This document shows, one piece after another, positions 47,270 to 63,876 of a stretch of DNA of 64,000 nucleotides (positions are counted from its first letter, which is position 1; each line of letters begins with the position of its first letter). The notes beneath the pieces were generated by a model. It was not told the DNA's origin. It ran no database searches and saw nothing but the letters and a program-made list of their open reading frames with translations. Source of the DNA: Scylla paramamosain (taxonomy: Eukaryota > Arthropoda > Malacostraca > Decapoda > Portunidae); the NCBI RefSeq assembly GCF_035594125.1, contig NC_087155.1:2057431-2121430 (forward strand), read 5' to 3'. The position numbers and the translations under genes are program-made.

Positions 47270-48181
47270 CTTTTTGGGTCTTTTTTTTTTTATCTTTTTT
47301 ATGTAGGAGGGGCACCGGCCAAGGGTGACACATCTGCAATAAATATAAAAGGCCCACCAAGGTGCCGGTCCCCGAACAGAGTCGAAAGCGGTAGTCAAAA
47401 ATTACAGGATAAGTGTCTTGAAGCCTCCCTCTTGAAAGAGTTCAAGTCATAGGAAGGTGGAAATACAGAAGTAGGCAGGGAGTTCCTGAGTTTACCAGAG
47501 AAGGGGGTGAATGATTGAAATAGTGGTTAATTCTTGTATTAGAGAGGTGGACAGAATAGTGGTGAGAGAAAGAAGAAAGTCTTGTGCAGTGAGGCCGCGG
47601 GAAGAGGGGAAGCATGCAGTTAGCAAGATCAGAAGAGCAGTTGGCATGAAAATAGCGGTAGAAGACAGCTAGAGATGCAACATTGCGGCGACGAGAGAGA
47701 AGCTGAAGACAGTCAGTTAGAGGAATTGCTAAGATGAAAAGCTTTTGATTCCATCCTGTCTAAAATAGTGGTACGAGAGGAAGCCCCCCACCCAACAATA
47801 TATGTAAAGGATATTTCATACATGAACGGATAAGGCCTCTGTACAGAGTTAGCAGCTGGGGAGGTGAGAAGAACTGGCGGGGATATCTCAGAACACCTAA
47901 CTTCATAGAAGCTCTTTTACCTAGAGATGAGATGTGAAGTTTCCAGTTCAGATTATAAGTAAAGGACAGACTGAGGATGTTCAGTGTAGAAGAGGGAGAC
48001 AGTTGAGTGTCATTGAAGAAGAGGGGATAGTTGTCTGGAAGGTTGTGTCGAGTTGATAGATGGAGGAATTGAGTTTTTGAGGCATTGAACAATACTAAGT
48101 TTGCTCTGCCCCAATCAGAAATATTAGAGATATCAGAAGTCAGGCGTTCTGTGGCTTCCCTGCGAGAATCATTTACTTCTT

Positions 48182-48186
<5 letters not shown>
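47270..48186 (-). mobile_element. 5'-truncated LINE, family 2: RT C-terminal half and 3' UTR
   Basis: On the minus strand, starting at 48186: LQEVNDSRREATERLTSDIS, NISDWGRANLVLFNASKTQF, LHLSTRHNLPDNYPLFFNDT, LNILSLSFTYNLNWKLHISS and LYRGLIRSCMKY in one frame (to 47760), then further C-terminal blocks in shifted frames. The 3' UTR follows (ACCGGCACCTTGGTGGGCC, GTCACCCTTGGCCGGTGCCC, CTCCTACATAAAAAAG) with a poly(A)-rich tail at 47281-47292. The 5' boundary is at the same codon as in the 7.7 kb copy and joins a TAG/CTA trinucleotide array directly. Confidence 0.93.
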
Positions 48187-48570
<384 letters not shown>

Positions 48571-48642
48571 GAGCTGGGGCTAATGACCTCCAAGTAATGG
48601 AGCCCCTAATTGACACATCAATAAACATGGGGTGGAGGTATT

Positions 48643-48707
48643 TGTAGTAGTAGTAGAAAAAAAAAAAAAAAGTAGTAGTAGTAGTTGTTGTTGTTGTTGT
48701 TGTTGTT

Positions 48708-48766
<59 letters not shown>

Positions 48767-48768
48767 CT
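48643..48768. repeat. TAG - poly(A) - TAG - TTG - TAG mosaic
   Basis: A second block of the same mosaic (TAG, 15 A, TAG, TTG, TAG) after a 70 bp unique spacer. The repeated TTG-within-TAG order suggests both blocks were one array. Confidence 0.95.
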
Positions 48769-48985
48769 ATCAACTATGAGTAAAGCAATATATAAATAAA
48801 ACAAAGGCATCTCTTTCCTAAATACATACTTAATCATGTAATGATGTCCAAACGCACCTGAGCCCAGATTCCCTACACACCCACTTAAAGAAAGGAAGAA
48901 AAGGGCAAATATAGATAAGAAGTCATAATACCGATAGGAGAGCACAAGTGTAGCTCAGGTCTTGTATACGACAATTAGGTAAATA

Positions 48986-49100
<115 letters not shown>

Positions 49101-49315
49101 CCCACTGATAAAAAGGAATTTCAAAGGATGTAGGAAAACGAGATAAAAATCAATGTATTTCCATTCTGAATAGCTATGAATGTTGCTCTACTGTTCTCTC
49201 TTACGTAGGATTTTATAGTGAACTGTAAGCTGCGTTACATTTCTTTTTTAACATGATACCGTTCGCGCTTATTTTTAGAGTACGATTAAGGGAGAAAAGT
49301 ATATGATAGTTGTGC

Positions 49316-49349
49316 AGCAGCAGGAACAGCAGCAGTAGTAGTCGTAGTC

Positions 49350-49398
<49 letters not shown>

Positions 49399-49414
49399 CA
49401 GTAGTAGTAGTAGT
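49316..49414. repeat. (CAG)n/(TAG)n array
   Basis: CAG, TAG and TCG trinucleotides lead into a pure TAG run that ends exactly at the 3' end of the family 1 LINE copy. Confidence 0.95.
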
Positions 49415-49688
49415 ACATAAGAACATATGAACATAAAGAATAAGGGAAGCTGCAAGAAGCCAACAAGCCAGCACGTAACAGTCACCCTATGAAACATACA
49501 TACAGTATCTACTTATTTTCGTGTATGATCACTATCCATACATTCCTATAATTTTCTGAAGCTTAGTACCAACAGTTTGATTAATGAGCCCATTCCACTC
49601 ATCTACCACTCTATTTCAGAACTATTTCCTTCCTCTCGTTTTCTTAAACCTAACTTATTTTCAAGTTTGAATCCGTTATTTCTTGTTC

Positions 49689-49692
<4 letters not shown>
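49415..49692 (-). mobile_element. LINE family 1 C-terminus and 3' UTR
   Basis: On the minus strand from 49692: RNNGFKLENKLGLRKREEGN, then SEIEW and a WNGL-like region in another frame, then AAATAAGTAGATACTGTATG, TTTCATAGGGTGACTGTTAC, TGTTGGCTTCTTGCAGCTTC and TTATGTTCATATGTTCTTA. This aligns with 63600-63855 of the longest copy (RNNGFKLEKFRFRKKIGGNW). TAG arrays flank both ends. Confidence 0.9.
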
Positions 49693-49729
<37 letters not shown>

Positions 49730-49752
49730 CATAGTAGTAGTAGTAGCTACGG
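49690..49752. repeat. (TAG)n microsatellite
   Basis: About 60 bp of TAG with one CAT interruption. It abuts the 5' end of the family 1 LINE copy. Confidence 0.95.
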
Positions 49753-50640
49753 TAATAACACTCATGAAAATTATAACTACTAATATGAATAATAATGACA
49801 TTAAACACTCACGTGTAATGTGCTGCACTGAAATTTTTAGCCAAGTGCAGCTTTGTATGCATGGACTGTGGAGGGTTTTAATGACTATAACGGCTAAACT
49901 GCGTATCGGGTGACATTATATACGAATATTGAACGTGCTTTATCAGGAATTATGAAATTACGGAAAACTTTACACAGATCGCATTGGCTCATTATAGACT
50001 GACTGTAAACTGAAGGTAATGTTAAAAAAAAAAAATTAAATGAATAGATGAATAAACAAATAAATAAATAAATAAATAACAAATAGATAAATAAACAAAT
50101 AAACAGATGAATGAATAAACTAGGAATGTGACAGACCATAAGAATTTATTTATTTATTTATTTATCTATTTTCCACTATGGAGGCTTATCTCAACTTTCC
50201 TTTGTTGCTTTTCATGTGTGTACAAGAAAGGCAATTTTCCCTCATTAGCCGCGAGGTTCATGGTACAAATACTGCTTTGTTCGGTAATCATTAAGCACAT
50301 TGTTACAAACTCTTCATTATTATCGTCACCATCTTTAAATAACAGCTTATGAGGAAAACAACAAACAAAAGACAATGTTATGATGGAATGTGGAAAAAAA
50401 ATAATAGGCAGACATTTCTGAAATTAATTTAGCTTCCCTATTGAAACCATTTTTTACTTAGCTTTGTTAATGAACGACAATGACTCTTTTATTTTATCTA
50501 TTTATTTATTTATTTTTCTATTAACTAACCTCTTACACACGCGGAAACATAATCTCGTACTGCATCTCACATATTAATATCAAACCATGAAAAAAATCTA
50601 GAGGTATACGCCACATTCTCACAAGAAGGAGCAAGCACCC
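49753..50640. other. AT-rich sequence with opposed AAAT/ATTT runs
   Basis: (AAAT)n words at 50050-50110 and (TTTA)n at 50146-50172 are complementary and could pair. Another ATTT run lies near 50490-50520. No gene. Confidence 0.55.
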
Positions 50641-51180
50641 ACCAGCCACACGAGCCACGCCACAATGCACGGGCGCCTTGAGACACCCCCCCTCCCCCCA
50701 TCAAGGGGCGGGCAGGCGCTCACAGGCGGCAAATTCCGTTTTCTGTGACGCCGAATACCCTGAGTATGCAGCAATTTTTAGCCTCCAGTGTCCAGGAAAT
50801 TGACCTTTACACACACTGTTGCTCCCTCGTCGCCATGAAAACTCTCGCAAATGGGTTATATCTTCCACTTGTGATGTCAGTCCCGGGCGGGTGTGAGGGG
50901 GAAGAAGGGCCAGCGAGCAGCAACGGTGGAGAGAAATGTTGAGAACACAGAAAGCCTCTGCAGGGAGCCGGGACTGGCCGCCTTGACATGTTGTGGCTGA
51001 TTTGAGAGAATGGCACCGCGGGAGAGGACTTGGCCACGCTGAGGGGACGCGAGACACTGGGCTGCAAAGGTTAAGGTTTTGAAGCTACAAAGATTTCCCT
51101 TAAATTGTGCCACTTTTTCGCAGCACACAGTGGCGGTGTCACTGGCTGGATTAAAGTGTCAGGAAAAGGTAGCAGGGAGG
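50641..51180. other. GC-richer region, possible gene-proximal sequence
   Basis: C-rich CCCCCCCTCCCCCCATCAAG near 50690 and CpG-richer DNA to about 51080. Overlapping frames of 65-118 codons occur on both strands but I recognise no domain, signal or splice pattern. Confidence 0.35.
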
Positions 51181-51409
51181 GTGGATATCCTAGCATCTAA
51201 AGGGAAGTGGAGACGAAGAAGAGGGAGTGTGTGCTCTGAGAGCAGGTGAAAGATAAAGTGAAATGTACCGTGATGCTTGTGCTTTGTGGATGACGAAAAG
51301 AGAGACGAAAAGAAAACGATCACAGGGCGAAACTAAGGAAAGGAAAGGGGTAAAGGAAGAGAACGTGCCTCAATAATTCATGAAAATGTGGATGGGAGAC
51401 CTGACGAGG

Positions 51410-51414
<5 letters not shown>

Positions 51415-51449
<35 letters not shown>

Positions 51450-51504
51450 CGTAAAGACGCAGCAGCATGGAGATGATGCCCCTTCGACCTTGTGTCCTAG
51501 TTCG

Positions 51505-51583
<79 letters not shown>
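51415..51583. repeat. (GT)n and (GA)n microsatellites
   Basis: GT at 51415-51448 and GA at 51509-51583, with 60 bp of unique DNA between. Confidence 0.97.
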
Positions 51584-51585
<2 letters not shown>

Positions 51586-52800
51586 TCCTTCAGCACCATA
51601 CGACAGACTTGCTGGAAACCTAAACGGAAAAAAAAAAAAAGAGGCTGTGGGCTTAAGGAGTTGATTAGACTGGCTGGAACAAAAATGAATTAGCGAGTGA
51701 TTTATGGCGGGGACCAAGGTGGCTGCTCCCTCAAGAGTAGTGTGCAGAGGTTGGTGGGTGGTGAGGTGGCTACAGGATACAGAATCCGGTAAGCCACTGT
51801 AAGGAAATGATGCAGTGTGTGGGTGATGGGGAGAGTGAAGGGAGATGATAACTGTCTGTAAGCCATCTATTCTTCATCATGTTATCTATCACTCATTCAA
51901 TGCATCATATCCTATTTGTCAATAAAGTCAATCAGCCTATCTATCTATCTATCTGTCTATCTATCTATCTATCTAACCGTCTGCCTGTCTGTCTCAAAAG
52001 GTGTGTGTCTCAAGGAGTTCTCGTCCTCCTCCTCTTCTCTTCATCGTGGCAAACTGTCAGGAGACAGTCTTGTTAATGAATACTGAAATTGCTTCTGCAG
52101 GTGTAATGAAACAAGAGGAAGACTGACAAAGGTAAATGGGAAAGAGGAGAAATAATAGTCAAGTGAATTATGAAGGAAAATGAAAAGTAGGAAGAGGAGG
52201 AGAGCCTATGAAACGTACAAAATAGCTCGTGTCTGTAAAATATGTTTACCAACAACCAGCTGGTCTGTTGAGCCTATTACATGGCCTATATACTGCTCAC
52301 AATTAATGGCTACATATCAAACACATTACCCATCATGCAGACACCAGACTCCGCGCTACTGTGTGAAGACACCCGCGTTCGAAAAATATATAGTAAGGAA
52401 CTTAACTATATGTGTATTCCTTGTTCCCCAAAATACGAAGAGCAAAGCAGAGGTAACGTTTGCGATCAATTTGTTAGGAAGAGTGAGATCTGACAAAGCA
52501 AAGTTACTCACTCGCCTAGAACACTGAATTTGGAATACCACAACTTTCCTTGTACCTAACCAGTGAGTAGCTTCTGAATGCCCGGCCACGGAAACATTAC
52601 TGACTACAACGTGCACGAGATGGTAATTAATCTGGTGGTGCTTGCTAACTAATGAATTTTCAACAGTTTTACTTTGGCGGCAGTTACATACAGAGCAACT
52701 CAACTCAAGTCAAGGTCGCCAGGAGCATGATTCGACGTAACGATTTTCCAGAACAACTACCTGAAATACAGACGCAATTAAACCTGACTTGTGCCGCAGT
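51584..52800. other. Unassigned sequence
   Basis: Contains a (TATC)n run at 51938-51975. A 115-codon frame at 52180-52527 shows no family I know. No mobile element recognised. Confidence 0.5.
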
Positions 52801-52805
52801 GGATG

Positions 52806-53160
52806 TTACATGAGGCAGCAGCAGCAGCAGGAAGAGGAGGATAAACGGGCGGGACGCAGACCCAGAGTTTGTTGGACGGAATGAGGAAGAGGCGGCGATG
52901 GTAACTTGAAAGGGAAAGGAAGCACGGAGCGGAGGGACAAGGGAGAGTATTTAGGAGGAAGGAAATGGGGCAAAAAGTTTAAAGGTGAAGAGAAAAAAAA
53001 AAAGAAAAAAAAAAGAAAAAAAAGCGGCACAGGGAAAAGGGGACGGGTGGTTAGACGAGCTGGGATGGTGAGACGTTGGGGAGAGGGAGGGAATAGGGGG
53101 AGAGGCGTGCAACCAATGGTCCGAGAAGGGAAAGTGTTGAAACCTCACAAAACAGGAAGA
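52806..53160. repeat. Purine-rich low-complexity tract
   Basis: A/G-rich plus strand with a short CAG/GCA run at 52814-52830 and an A-rich core at 52990-53025. Frames read Lys/Arg/Gly low complexity. Confidence 0.65.
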
Positions 53161-54627
<1,467 letters not shown>

Positions 54628-54832
54628 ATGACTAGTGGTGGTGACTATGAAGATAATAATGGTGATGATGATGACGATGATGATGGTAATGATGATGACA
54701 ATGGTGATGATATTGATGATGACATTGATGGCAATGATGGAGGAGGAAACACATCAGTTTTTAAAATATGTAAGTGGTAGAAAGAGGAGGAGGAGGAGGA
54801 GGAGGAGGAGGAGCAGAAACATCATGATAATA
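54628..54832. repeat. Degenerate GAT/GGT trinucleotides and (GGA)n
   Basis: GATGAT/GATGGT words at 54628-54740 and GGA at 54785-54812. Confidence 0.85.
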
Positions 54833-54902
54833 ATGATGAAGATAGTGTTCATGATGGAAGAGACATAATGGGAAAAAAAAAGAAAAGAAAAAAGAAAAAA
54901 AA

Positions 54903-55017
<115 letters not shown>

Positions 55018-55085
55018 AGGTAGACAGGAAACAGGGAAGCAAGATGATGATGGAAAAGAAAATTGGCAAAATTATAAGAAATACG

Positions 55086-55091
55086 TAGGAA

Positions 55092-55123
<32 letters not shown>

Positions 55124-55227
55124 AGAGGAAGGAAAGGAGGAGGAGGAGGAGGAGGAGGAGGAGGAGGAGGAGGAGGAGGAGGAGGAGTTGGAGGAGGAGG
55201 AGGAGGATTTGGAAGAGGAGGAGGAGC
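55086..55227. repeat. (GGA)n/(GAA)n array
   Basis: GAAGAG words grade into pure GGA at 55137-55186, with TTGGAGG and TTTGGAAG interruptions afterwards. Confidence 0.95.
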
Positions 55228-55350
55228 ATGTGTTCCTCTCGCTATGTAAAACACGTGTTGCTGAGCAAACACAAGGTCACACACCTTTTTAGAGAAACCT
55301 TTTCTGTGAACAACAACCATTTATACATAATATTATAATGTTTGCTTTGG

Positions 55351-56029
<679 letters not shown>

Positions 56030-57720
56030 TTTCTCAACCTAAACCTTCCAAACCTTGCAAGACTTTTCTCGTGCTATACATGATGGAGAGGTAGCCCACT
56101 AAAGGTACTTGATCCCTTAATCACCAGAATCTCTGCGCTTCATATTTCTGCCAGGGACCATGTCAAGTCTTCGCTCAAACCTTTGCTAAAAACTCTACCT
56201 TGGACGATTCAGAGTTTGTTCCTCCCTTTCCTCCATTCTCTGACTACTTCATGCTACCTATTAAAATTCTTCACAATGATGTTTTCCATGCCCTCGCTGG
56301 CCTAAACCCTCGGAAGGCTTATGGACCTGATGGGGCCCCTCCTATCGTTCTCAGAAACTGTGTCTCCGTGCTTGCACCTTGAATAGTCAAACTCTTTCAA
56401 CTCTGTCTGTCAACATCTACCTTTCCTTCTTGCTGGAAGTTTGCCTACATTCAGCCTGTTCCCAAAAAAGGATGACCGTTCTAAGCCCTCAAACTAATGC
56501 CCTGTTGCTTTAATTTCCTGCCTTTCTAAACTTTTTAATTTATCATCAACAGGAAGATTCTTAAACATCTATCACTTTACAACCTTCTGTCTGGTCGTCA
56601 GTATGGGTTCCGTCAAGGCCGCTCTACTGGTGATCTGGCTTTCCTTACTGAGTCTTGGTCATCCTCGTTTAGAGATTTTGGTGAAACGTTTGCTGTTGCC
56701 TTAGACATAGCAAAAGCTTTTGACAGAATATGGCACAAAGCTTTCATTTCCAAACTATCCTCCTACGGCTTTTATCGTTCTCTCTGTAACTTCATCTCAA
56801 GTTTCCTTTCTGACCGTTCTATTGTTGCTATGGTAGACGGTCACTGTTTTTTTTCCTAAATGTATTAACAGTGGTGCTCCTCAGGGTTCTGTCCTGTCAC
56901 CCACTCTCTTCCTATTATTCATCAATTATCTTCTAAACCAGACTTCTTGTCCTATCCACTCCTACGCTGATGATACCACCCTGCACTTTTCTACGTCTTC
57001 TCATAGACATCCAACCCTTCAGTTCATGAAACGAAACCACAGAACGCCTGACCTCTGATCTCTCTAAAATTTCTAATTAGGGCAGAGCACACTTAGTATT
57101 GTTCAGTGCATCAAAAACTCAATACCTCCATCTATCAACTCGACACAAGCTTTCAGACAACTATCCCCTCTTCTGCAGCGACACTCAACTGTCCCCCTCT
57201 TCTACACTGAACATTCTTGGTTTGTCCTTCACATCTCATCTCTAGGTAAAACAGCTTCTATGAAATTAGGCGTTCTGGGTCTTCTCCGCCAGTTTTTTTT
57301 TTTCTTTTTTTCTCACCCCCTACCCACAAGCTGCTGTGTACAGGAGCCTTATCCGTCCATGTAAAGGCTATGCTTCACATTTATTGGGGGGTTCCATTCA
57401 CACCGCTCTTTTAGACAGAGTGGAATCAAAAGCTTTTCGTCTTATCAACTCCTCCTCTCTAACTGACTGTCTTCAGCCTCTTTTTCATCGCCGCAATGTT
57501 GCATCTCTTGTTATCTTCTACCGCTATTTTCATGCCAACTGCTCTTCTGATCTTGCTAACTGCATGTCTCCCCCTCCTCCCTCGGCCTCACTGCACAAGA
57601 CTTTCTTCATTCTCTCACTCCTATTCTGTCCACCTCTCAAATGCAGGAGTTAACTAGTATTCTCAATCATTCATCCCTTTCTCTGGTAAACTCTGGAACT
57701 CCCTGCCTGCTTCTGTATTC
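56030..57720 (+). mobile_element. LINE family 2, linker through RT to C-terminus
   Basis: In order: a linker region with an internal deletion relative to the 40 kb copy (after GCCAGGGACCATG, about 150 bp missing), GLNPRKAYGPDGAPPIVLRN at 56310-56360, then FPSCWKFAYIQPVPKK, FRQGRSTGDLAFLTE, VALDIAKAFDRIWHKAF (motif A), NSGAPQGSVLSPTLF (motif B, intact here), SYADDTTLHFST with YADD at 56963-56974 (motif C), then TERLTSDLSKIS, LSTRHKLSDNYPLFCSDTQL, VESKAFRLINSSSL, NVASLVIFYRYFHANCSSDL and NSLPASVF-like residues. Stops and frameshifts are frequent (for example TGA after VLAP at 56382, frameshifts near 56465 and 56850). It is cut off within the C-terminal coding region at about 57720, before the 3' UTR. 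Confidence 0.93.
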
Positions 57721-58161
57721 CACCTATGTTGCGAGGTTGTAAGTAGAAACTATTCATCAAATCTATAATCAGTAAGGCACTGTAAATAGGAAATGAGACT
57801 TCAGAGTAACCAGAAAGGAAAACTGTAAGTCACAAAATTCATAGTATGTTATATTCTTTGATAATTGCGGGTGTACGTAGCAGCCATGGCCTTGAGACGT
57901 AAGGTGTTGCCAAATGTACATCCAACCTTTTACCTAAACGTACAGTTCTCGTTTATTTATAGGTATTTATAATGTAAAGACGTACTGATTTATTGCACAT
58001 ACTGTAAGGTTGTGAAAGTATATGTAGAGGTGAGATTGAAAGCTTTAAAAAAATATAAAAGTAAAATTCCGCTTCCCAAGTCTGATATCGTGGGCTCTGA
58101 GAAGGGAAATAATCCTGGAATCAAAATCGCTTGGTAGCCACACTTGCATTCATACCATGGG

Positions 58162-58166
<5 letters not shown>
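57721..58166. other. Unassigned sequence
   Basis: No recognised feature downstream of the abrupt LINE end. Confidence 0.5.

Positions 58167-58247
<81 letters not shown>
58167..58247. repeat. (AT)n microsatellite
   Basis: About 81 bp of AT. Confidence 0.98.
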
Positions 58248-61440
<3,193 letters not shown>

Positions 61441-61503
61441 TGATATTAAAAACGATTCCATAACTATTTAACATACAAACAGCCAGTCTTTGCAATCAAA
61501 CCT

Positions 61504-62102
61504 TGATGACATTAAGCATCTTGTACACGAAAGAAATATCGATTTGTTGTGTTACCGAGACGTGGCTTCGTAATGAAATTCCTGATGAACATTTAACTTT
61601 ACAACACACAGGTGTGATGGTGGACGTGGAGGAGTCTGCATATATGTAAGCAAGCAACTGAAGGTAAGTGTGATAAAACTACCTACTCCTAAGCAATCCC
61701 GTGTCCAGGACTTATGGACGAGTGTACAGTGCAGTAAGTTGCCAGCTTTTATTATAGGTTGTGTTTCAAGACACCCCAAGGCCACACCTTCCTCTTCTGA
61801 ATATGTCCAAGATGTGTTGAAACAAATGTCTGTATGTAAGAAATGGCTTTATATGTTGATGTGATTTTAATGATGGTTTATTTTCTAAGAAAAACAAAAT
61901 TGATGGTATTATCAGAAATAGCAGACTCACACCAATGATAAATGAGCCCACTAGGATGACGTCAAGCACAGCCACAGTGCTGGATGTGATCATCACTAAT
62001 AAACCAGAAAGTGTTTTGGCCACCTCTGTTGTTCCCGGGCCAGCACCTGATCATGACCTAATTGGCATTACAATAAATATCAAGAAGACGGAGAGAGCAT
62101 GA
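61504..62102 (+). pseudogene. EEP (APE-like) endonuclease domain of LINE family 1
   Basis: Shifted frames give DDIKHLVHERNIDLLC, VTETWLRNEIPDEHL, GGRGGVCIYVSKQL, LWTSVQCSKLPAFIIGC and RHPKAT. After a frameshift near 61860 a new frame (61863-62102) reads DFNDGLFSKKNKIDGI, INEPTRMTSSTATVLDVIIT, NKPE and PAPDHDLIGI. TETWL carries the conserved Glu of the EEP fold, DFND the Asp/Asn pair, and PDHD the catalytic Asp-His (usually SDH). The active-site residues survive but at least three frameshifts separate them. In a live element this domain nicks the target to prime reverse transcription. Confidence 0.88.
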
Positions 62103-62700
62103 ACTAAAATCTTTTGGTCACCTTGGTAAATATAACAAGGACGCTTTGTGAGCTACTCCTGCCAGAACCCCATCACTTTGATCAAATACTGACCACAGGC
62201 CACGCTGATCTACAACTTGATATTTTAATACTAATTTTATGAGTTGTCTGGATGCGTGTGCTCCTTTAGTAACTAAGGCAGCAAGCAGACCTGCAGCGCC
62301 TTGGCTCACTGAGGGTTTGCGTGTAGCAGTGAGGCAGCGTGACGACACCCGCAACAAGCCGAGGAGAGCCAGACACAATATTTGTCTGCAAAAACAATAC
62401 ACGAATGAAAAGAAAGAAATAAAGTCTCTTACTGGTGCTGCAAAAAAAAAAAAAAAAAAATCTTAAAAAGTCTAATAAGAGCAAACAAAATTCATCGGCC
62501 ATATGGAATGTGATAAAATAATTAGTTCCCGGCAAGAAAAGCAGCTCGAGAAAAATATGAACTTCATAATGTCTTTCAAAAAGCAGAATGATTTAATAAT
62601 TTCTTTGCCAATGTAAGAAAGACAGCATATGACAACGCAGCAGACAGTACAGAGCAATCAGTGCTCCCCCCTGGACCCTTCTCTTTGTAAAGTGCAGTAG
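62102..62700 (+). pseudogene. Linker region of LINE family 1
   Basis: Frames give HELKSFGHLGKYNKDALCEL, then DACAPLVTKAASRPAAPWLT, EGLRVAVRQRDDTRNK and YTNEKKEIKSLTGAAKKK, interrupted by a poly(A) expansion at 62443-62460, then SSAIWNVIK and FNNFFANVRKTAYD. The order (APLVTK..RPAAPWLT..RRRD..EYKxKK..FNNFFANVGK) is the usual stretch between endonuclease and RT in CR1-like elements. Confidence 0.82.
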
Positions 62701-62701
62701 T

Positions 62702-63781
62702 GTGACTGAAAAATTCAGACCCAAGCCAGTAGACACCAACACACTCATATTAACAGTAAAAAGTCTTAACCAAACACGTTCTGTGGGCTCAGATGGAATT
62801 TTGCTCAAATTTATCAAGGATGCCTTATATTCTATTGCATCTTACCTGCCATGCGTCATAAATGGCTCAAATGTTACCGGAGTATTTCCTCAGGCTTGGA
62901 AAAACGCATGTGTCGTTCCTCTGCTAAAGAAAGGTGATTTTAATGATTCAAACAATTATCGTCCTGTTCCTTTTGCGGATGACACAAAGATAGGTAGATT
63001 AATTAGTTCAGAATCGGATGCCATCGCCTTGCAGGCAGATTTAGATAAAATGAATGAATGGACGGACAGATGGCAAATGCAATTTAATATCAATAAATGC
63101 AAAGTACTTAGCGTAGGTAGAGGAAACCCACACAATAGGTACACATTAAACAACCAAACTCTGGTAGGTACAGGGTACGAGAAAGATTTAGGAGTTATAG
63201 TTAGCTCTGAACTCCGTCTAAGAAAACAATGCATAGAAGCCAGAAACAGGGCAAATAGGGTACTAAGATTAATTTTTAGGAGTCTTAAAAGTAGAAGGCC
63301 GGAAGTAATATTAAAGTTATACTTGGCGCTGGTCAGACCTCATCTAGACTACGCTGTGCAGTTCTGGTCCCCACATTACAGGAAAGATATAGGTCTATTA
63401 GAATCAGTACAGAGGAGAAAGACTAAAAGGATTCAGGGGATGAGGAGTATTCCTTACGAGGCGAGATTGAAGTTGTTAAATTTACATTCTTTAGAGAGAC
63501 GCAGGTTAAGAGACCTGATAGAAGTCTTTAAGTGGTATAAGGGTTATAACAAGGGAGATGTAAGCAAAATTATCAGGATCAGCAACCAGGACAGAACAAG
63601 AAATAACGGGTTCAAGCTTGAAAAATTTAGGTTTAGGAAAAAGATAGGAGGAAATTGGTTCTCAAATAGAGTGGTAGATGAATGGAACGGACTCAGTAAT
63701 CATGTAGTTAGTGCTAGGACACTAGAGAGCTTTAAGAGAAGATTGGACAAGTTTATGGATTGGGATAACAGATGGAAATAG
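62702..63781 (+). pseudogene. LINE family 1 reverse transcriptase, internally deleted
   Basis: A 359-codon open frame, the longest recognisable coding frame of the window. Residues 1-88 carry the RT N-terminal motifs (SVGSDGILLKFIKDA, VFPQAWKNACVVPLLKKGD, NNYRPV); residue 91 onwards jumps to FADDTKIGRLI (motif C, FADD at residues 91-94, DNA 62972-62983). RT fingers and palm motifs 3 to B, including catalytic motif A, are missing, so it cannot polymerise. The rest is the thumb and C-terminal domain: DKMNEWTDRWQMQFNINKCK, LVRPHLDYAVQFWSPHYRKD, SLERRRLRDLIEVFKWYKGY and FMDWDNRWK at the end. The open frame across the deletion is preserved. The first Met is not a real start; upstream element sequence is in other frames. 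Confidence 0.9.
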
Positions 63782-63876
63782 ATAGGTATATTTCATACAG
63801 GGACTGTCACGTGTAAGCCTGGTCGCTTCTTGCAGCTTCCCTTATTTCTTATGTTCTTTTTTTTTTTTTTTTTTTT

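Larger units (their letters stand above)
61441..63876 (+). mobile_element. LINE family 1 (CR1-like), longest copy, rearranged
   Basis: About 2.4 kb with the order endonuclease (61504-62102), linker (62100-62690), reverse transcriptase (62702-63781), 3' UTR with TTTCATACAGGGACTGTCAC and TTCTTGCAGCTTCCCTTATT (63781-63856) and a 20-base poly(T) at 63857-63876. The RT part has lost everything between the NYRP motif and the FADD motif. The 5' end is truncated inside the endonuclease. Several frameshifts and stops make it nonfunctional. The C-terminal wording (LVRPHLDYAVQFWSPHYRKD, LLESVQRRKTKRIQGM) is that of CR1-clade elements; clade from memory of the family. All other family 1 tails in the window match its 3' UTR. 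Confidence 0.92.

Noticed and set aside
52180..52703. Two opposed 115-codon frames as a possible host gene
   Set aside because: No recognised domain, no splice context, and both strands are equally open.
62702..63781. Active reverse transcriptase gene
   Set aside because: Although open for 359 codons, it lacks the segment with catalytic motif A and has no intact upstream endonuclease frame.
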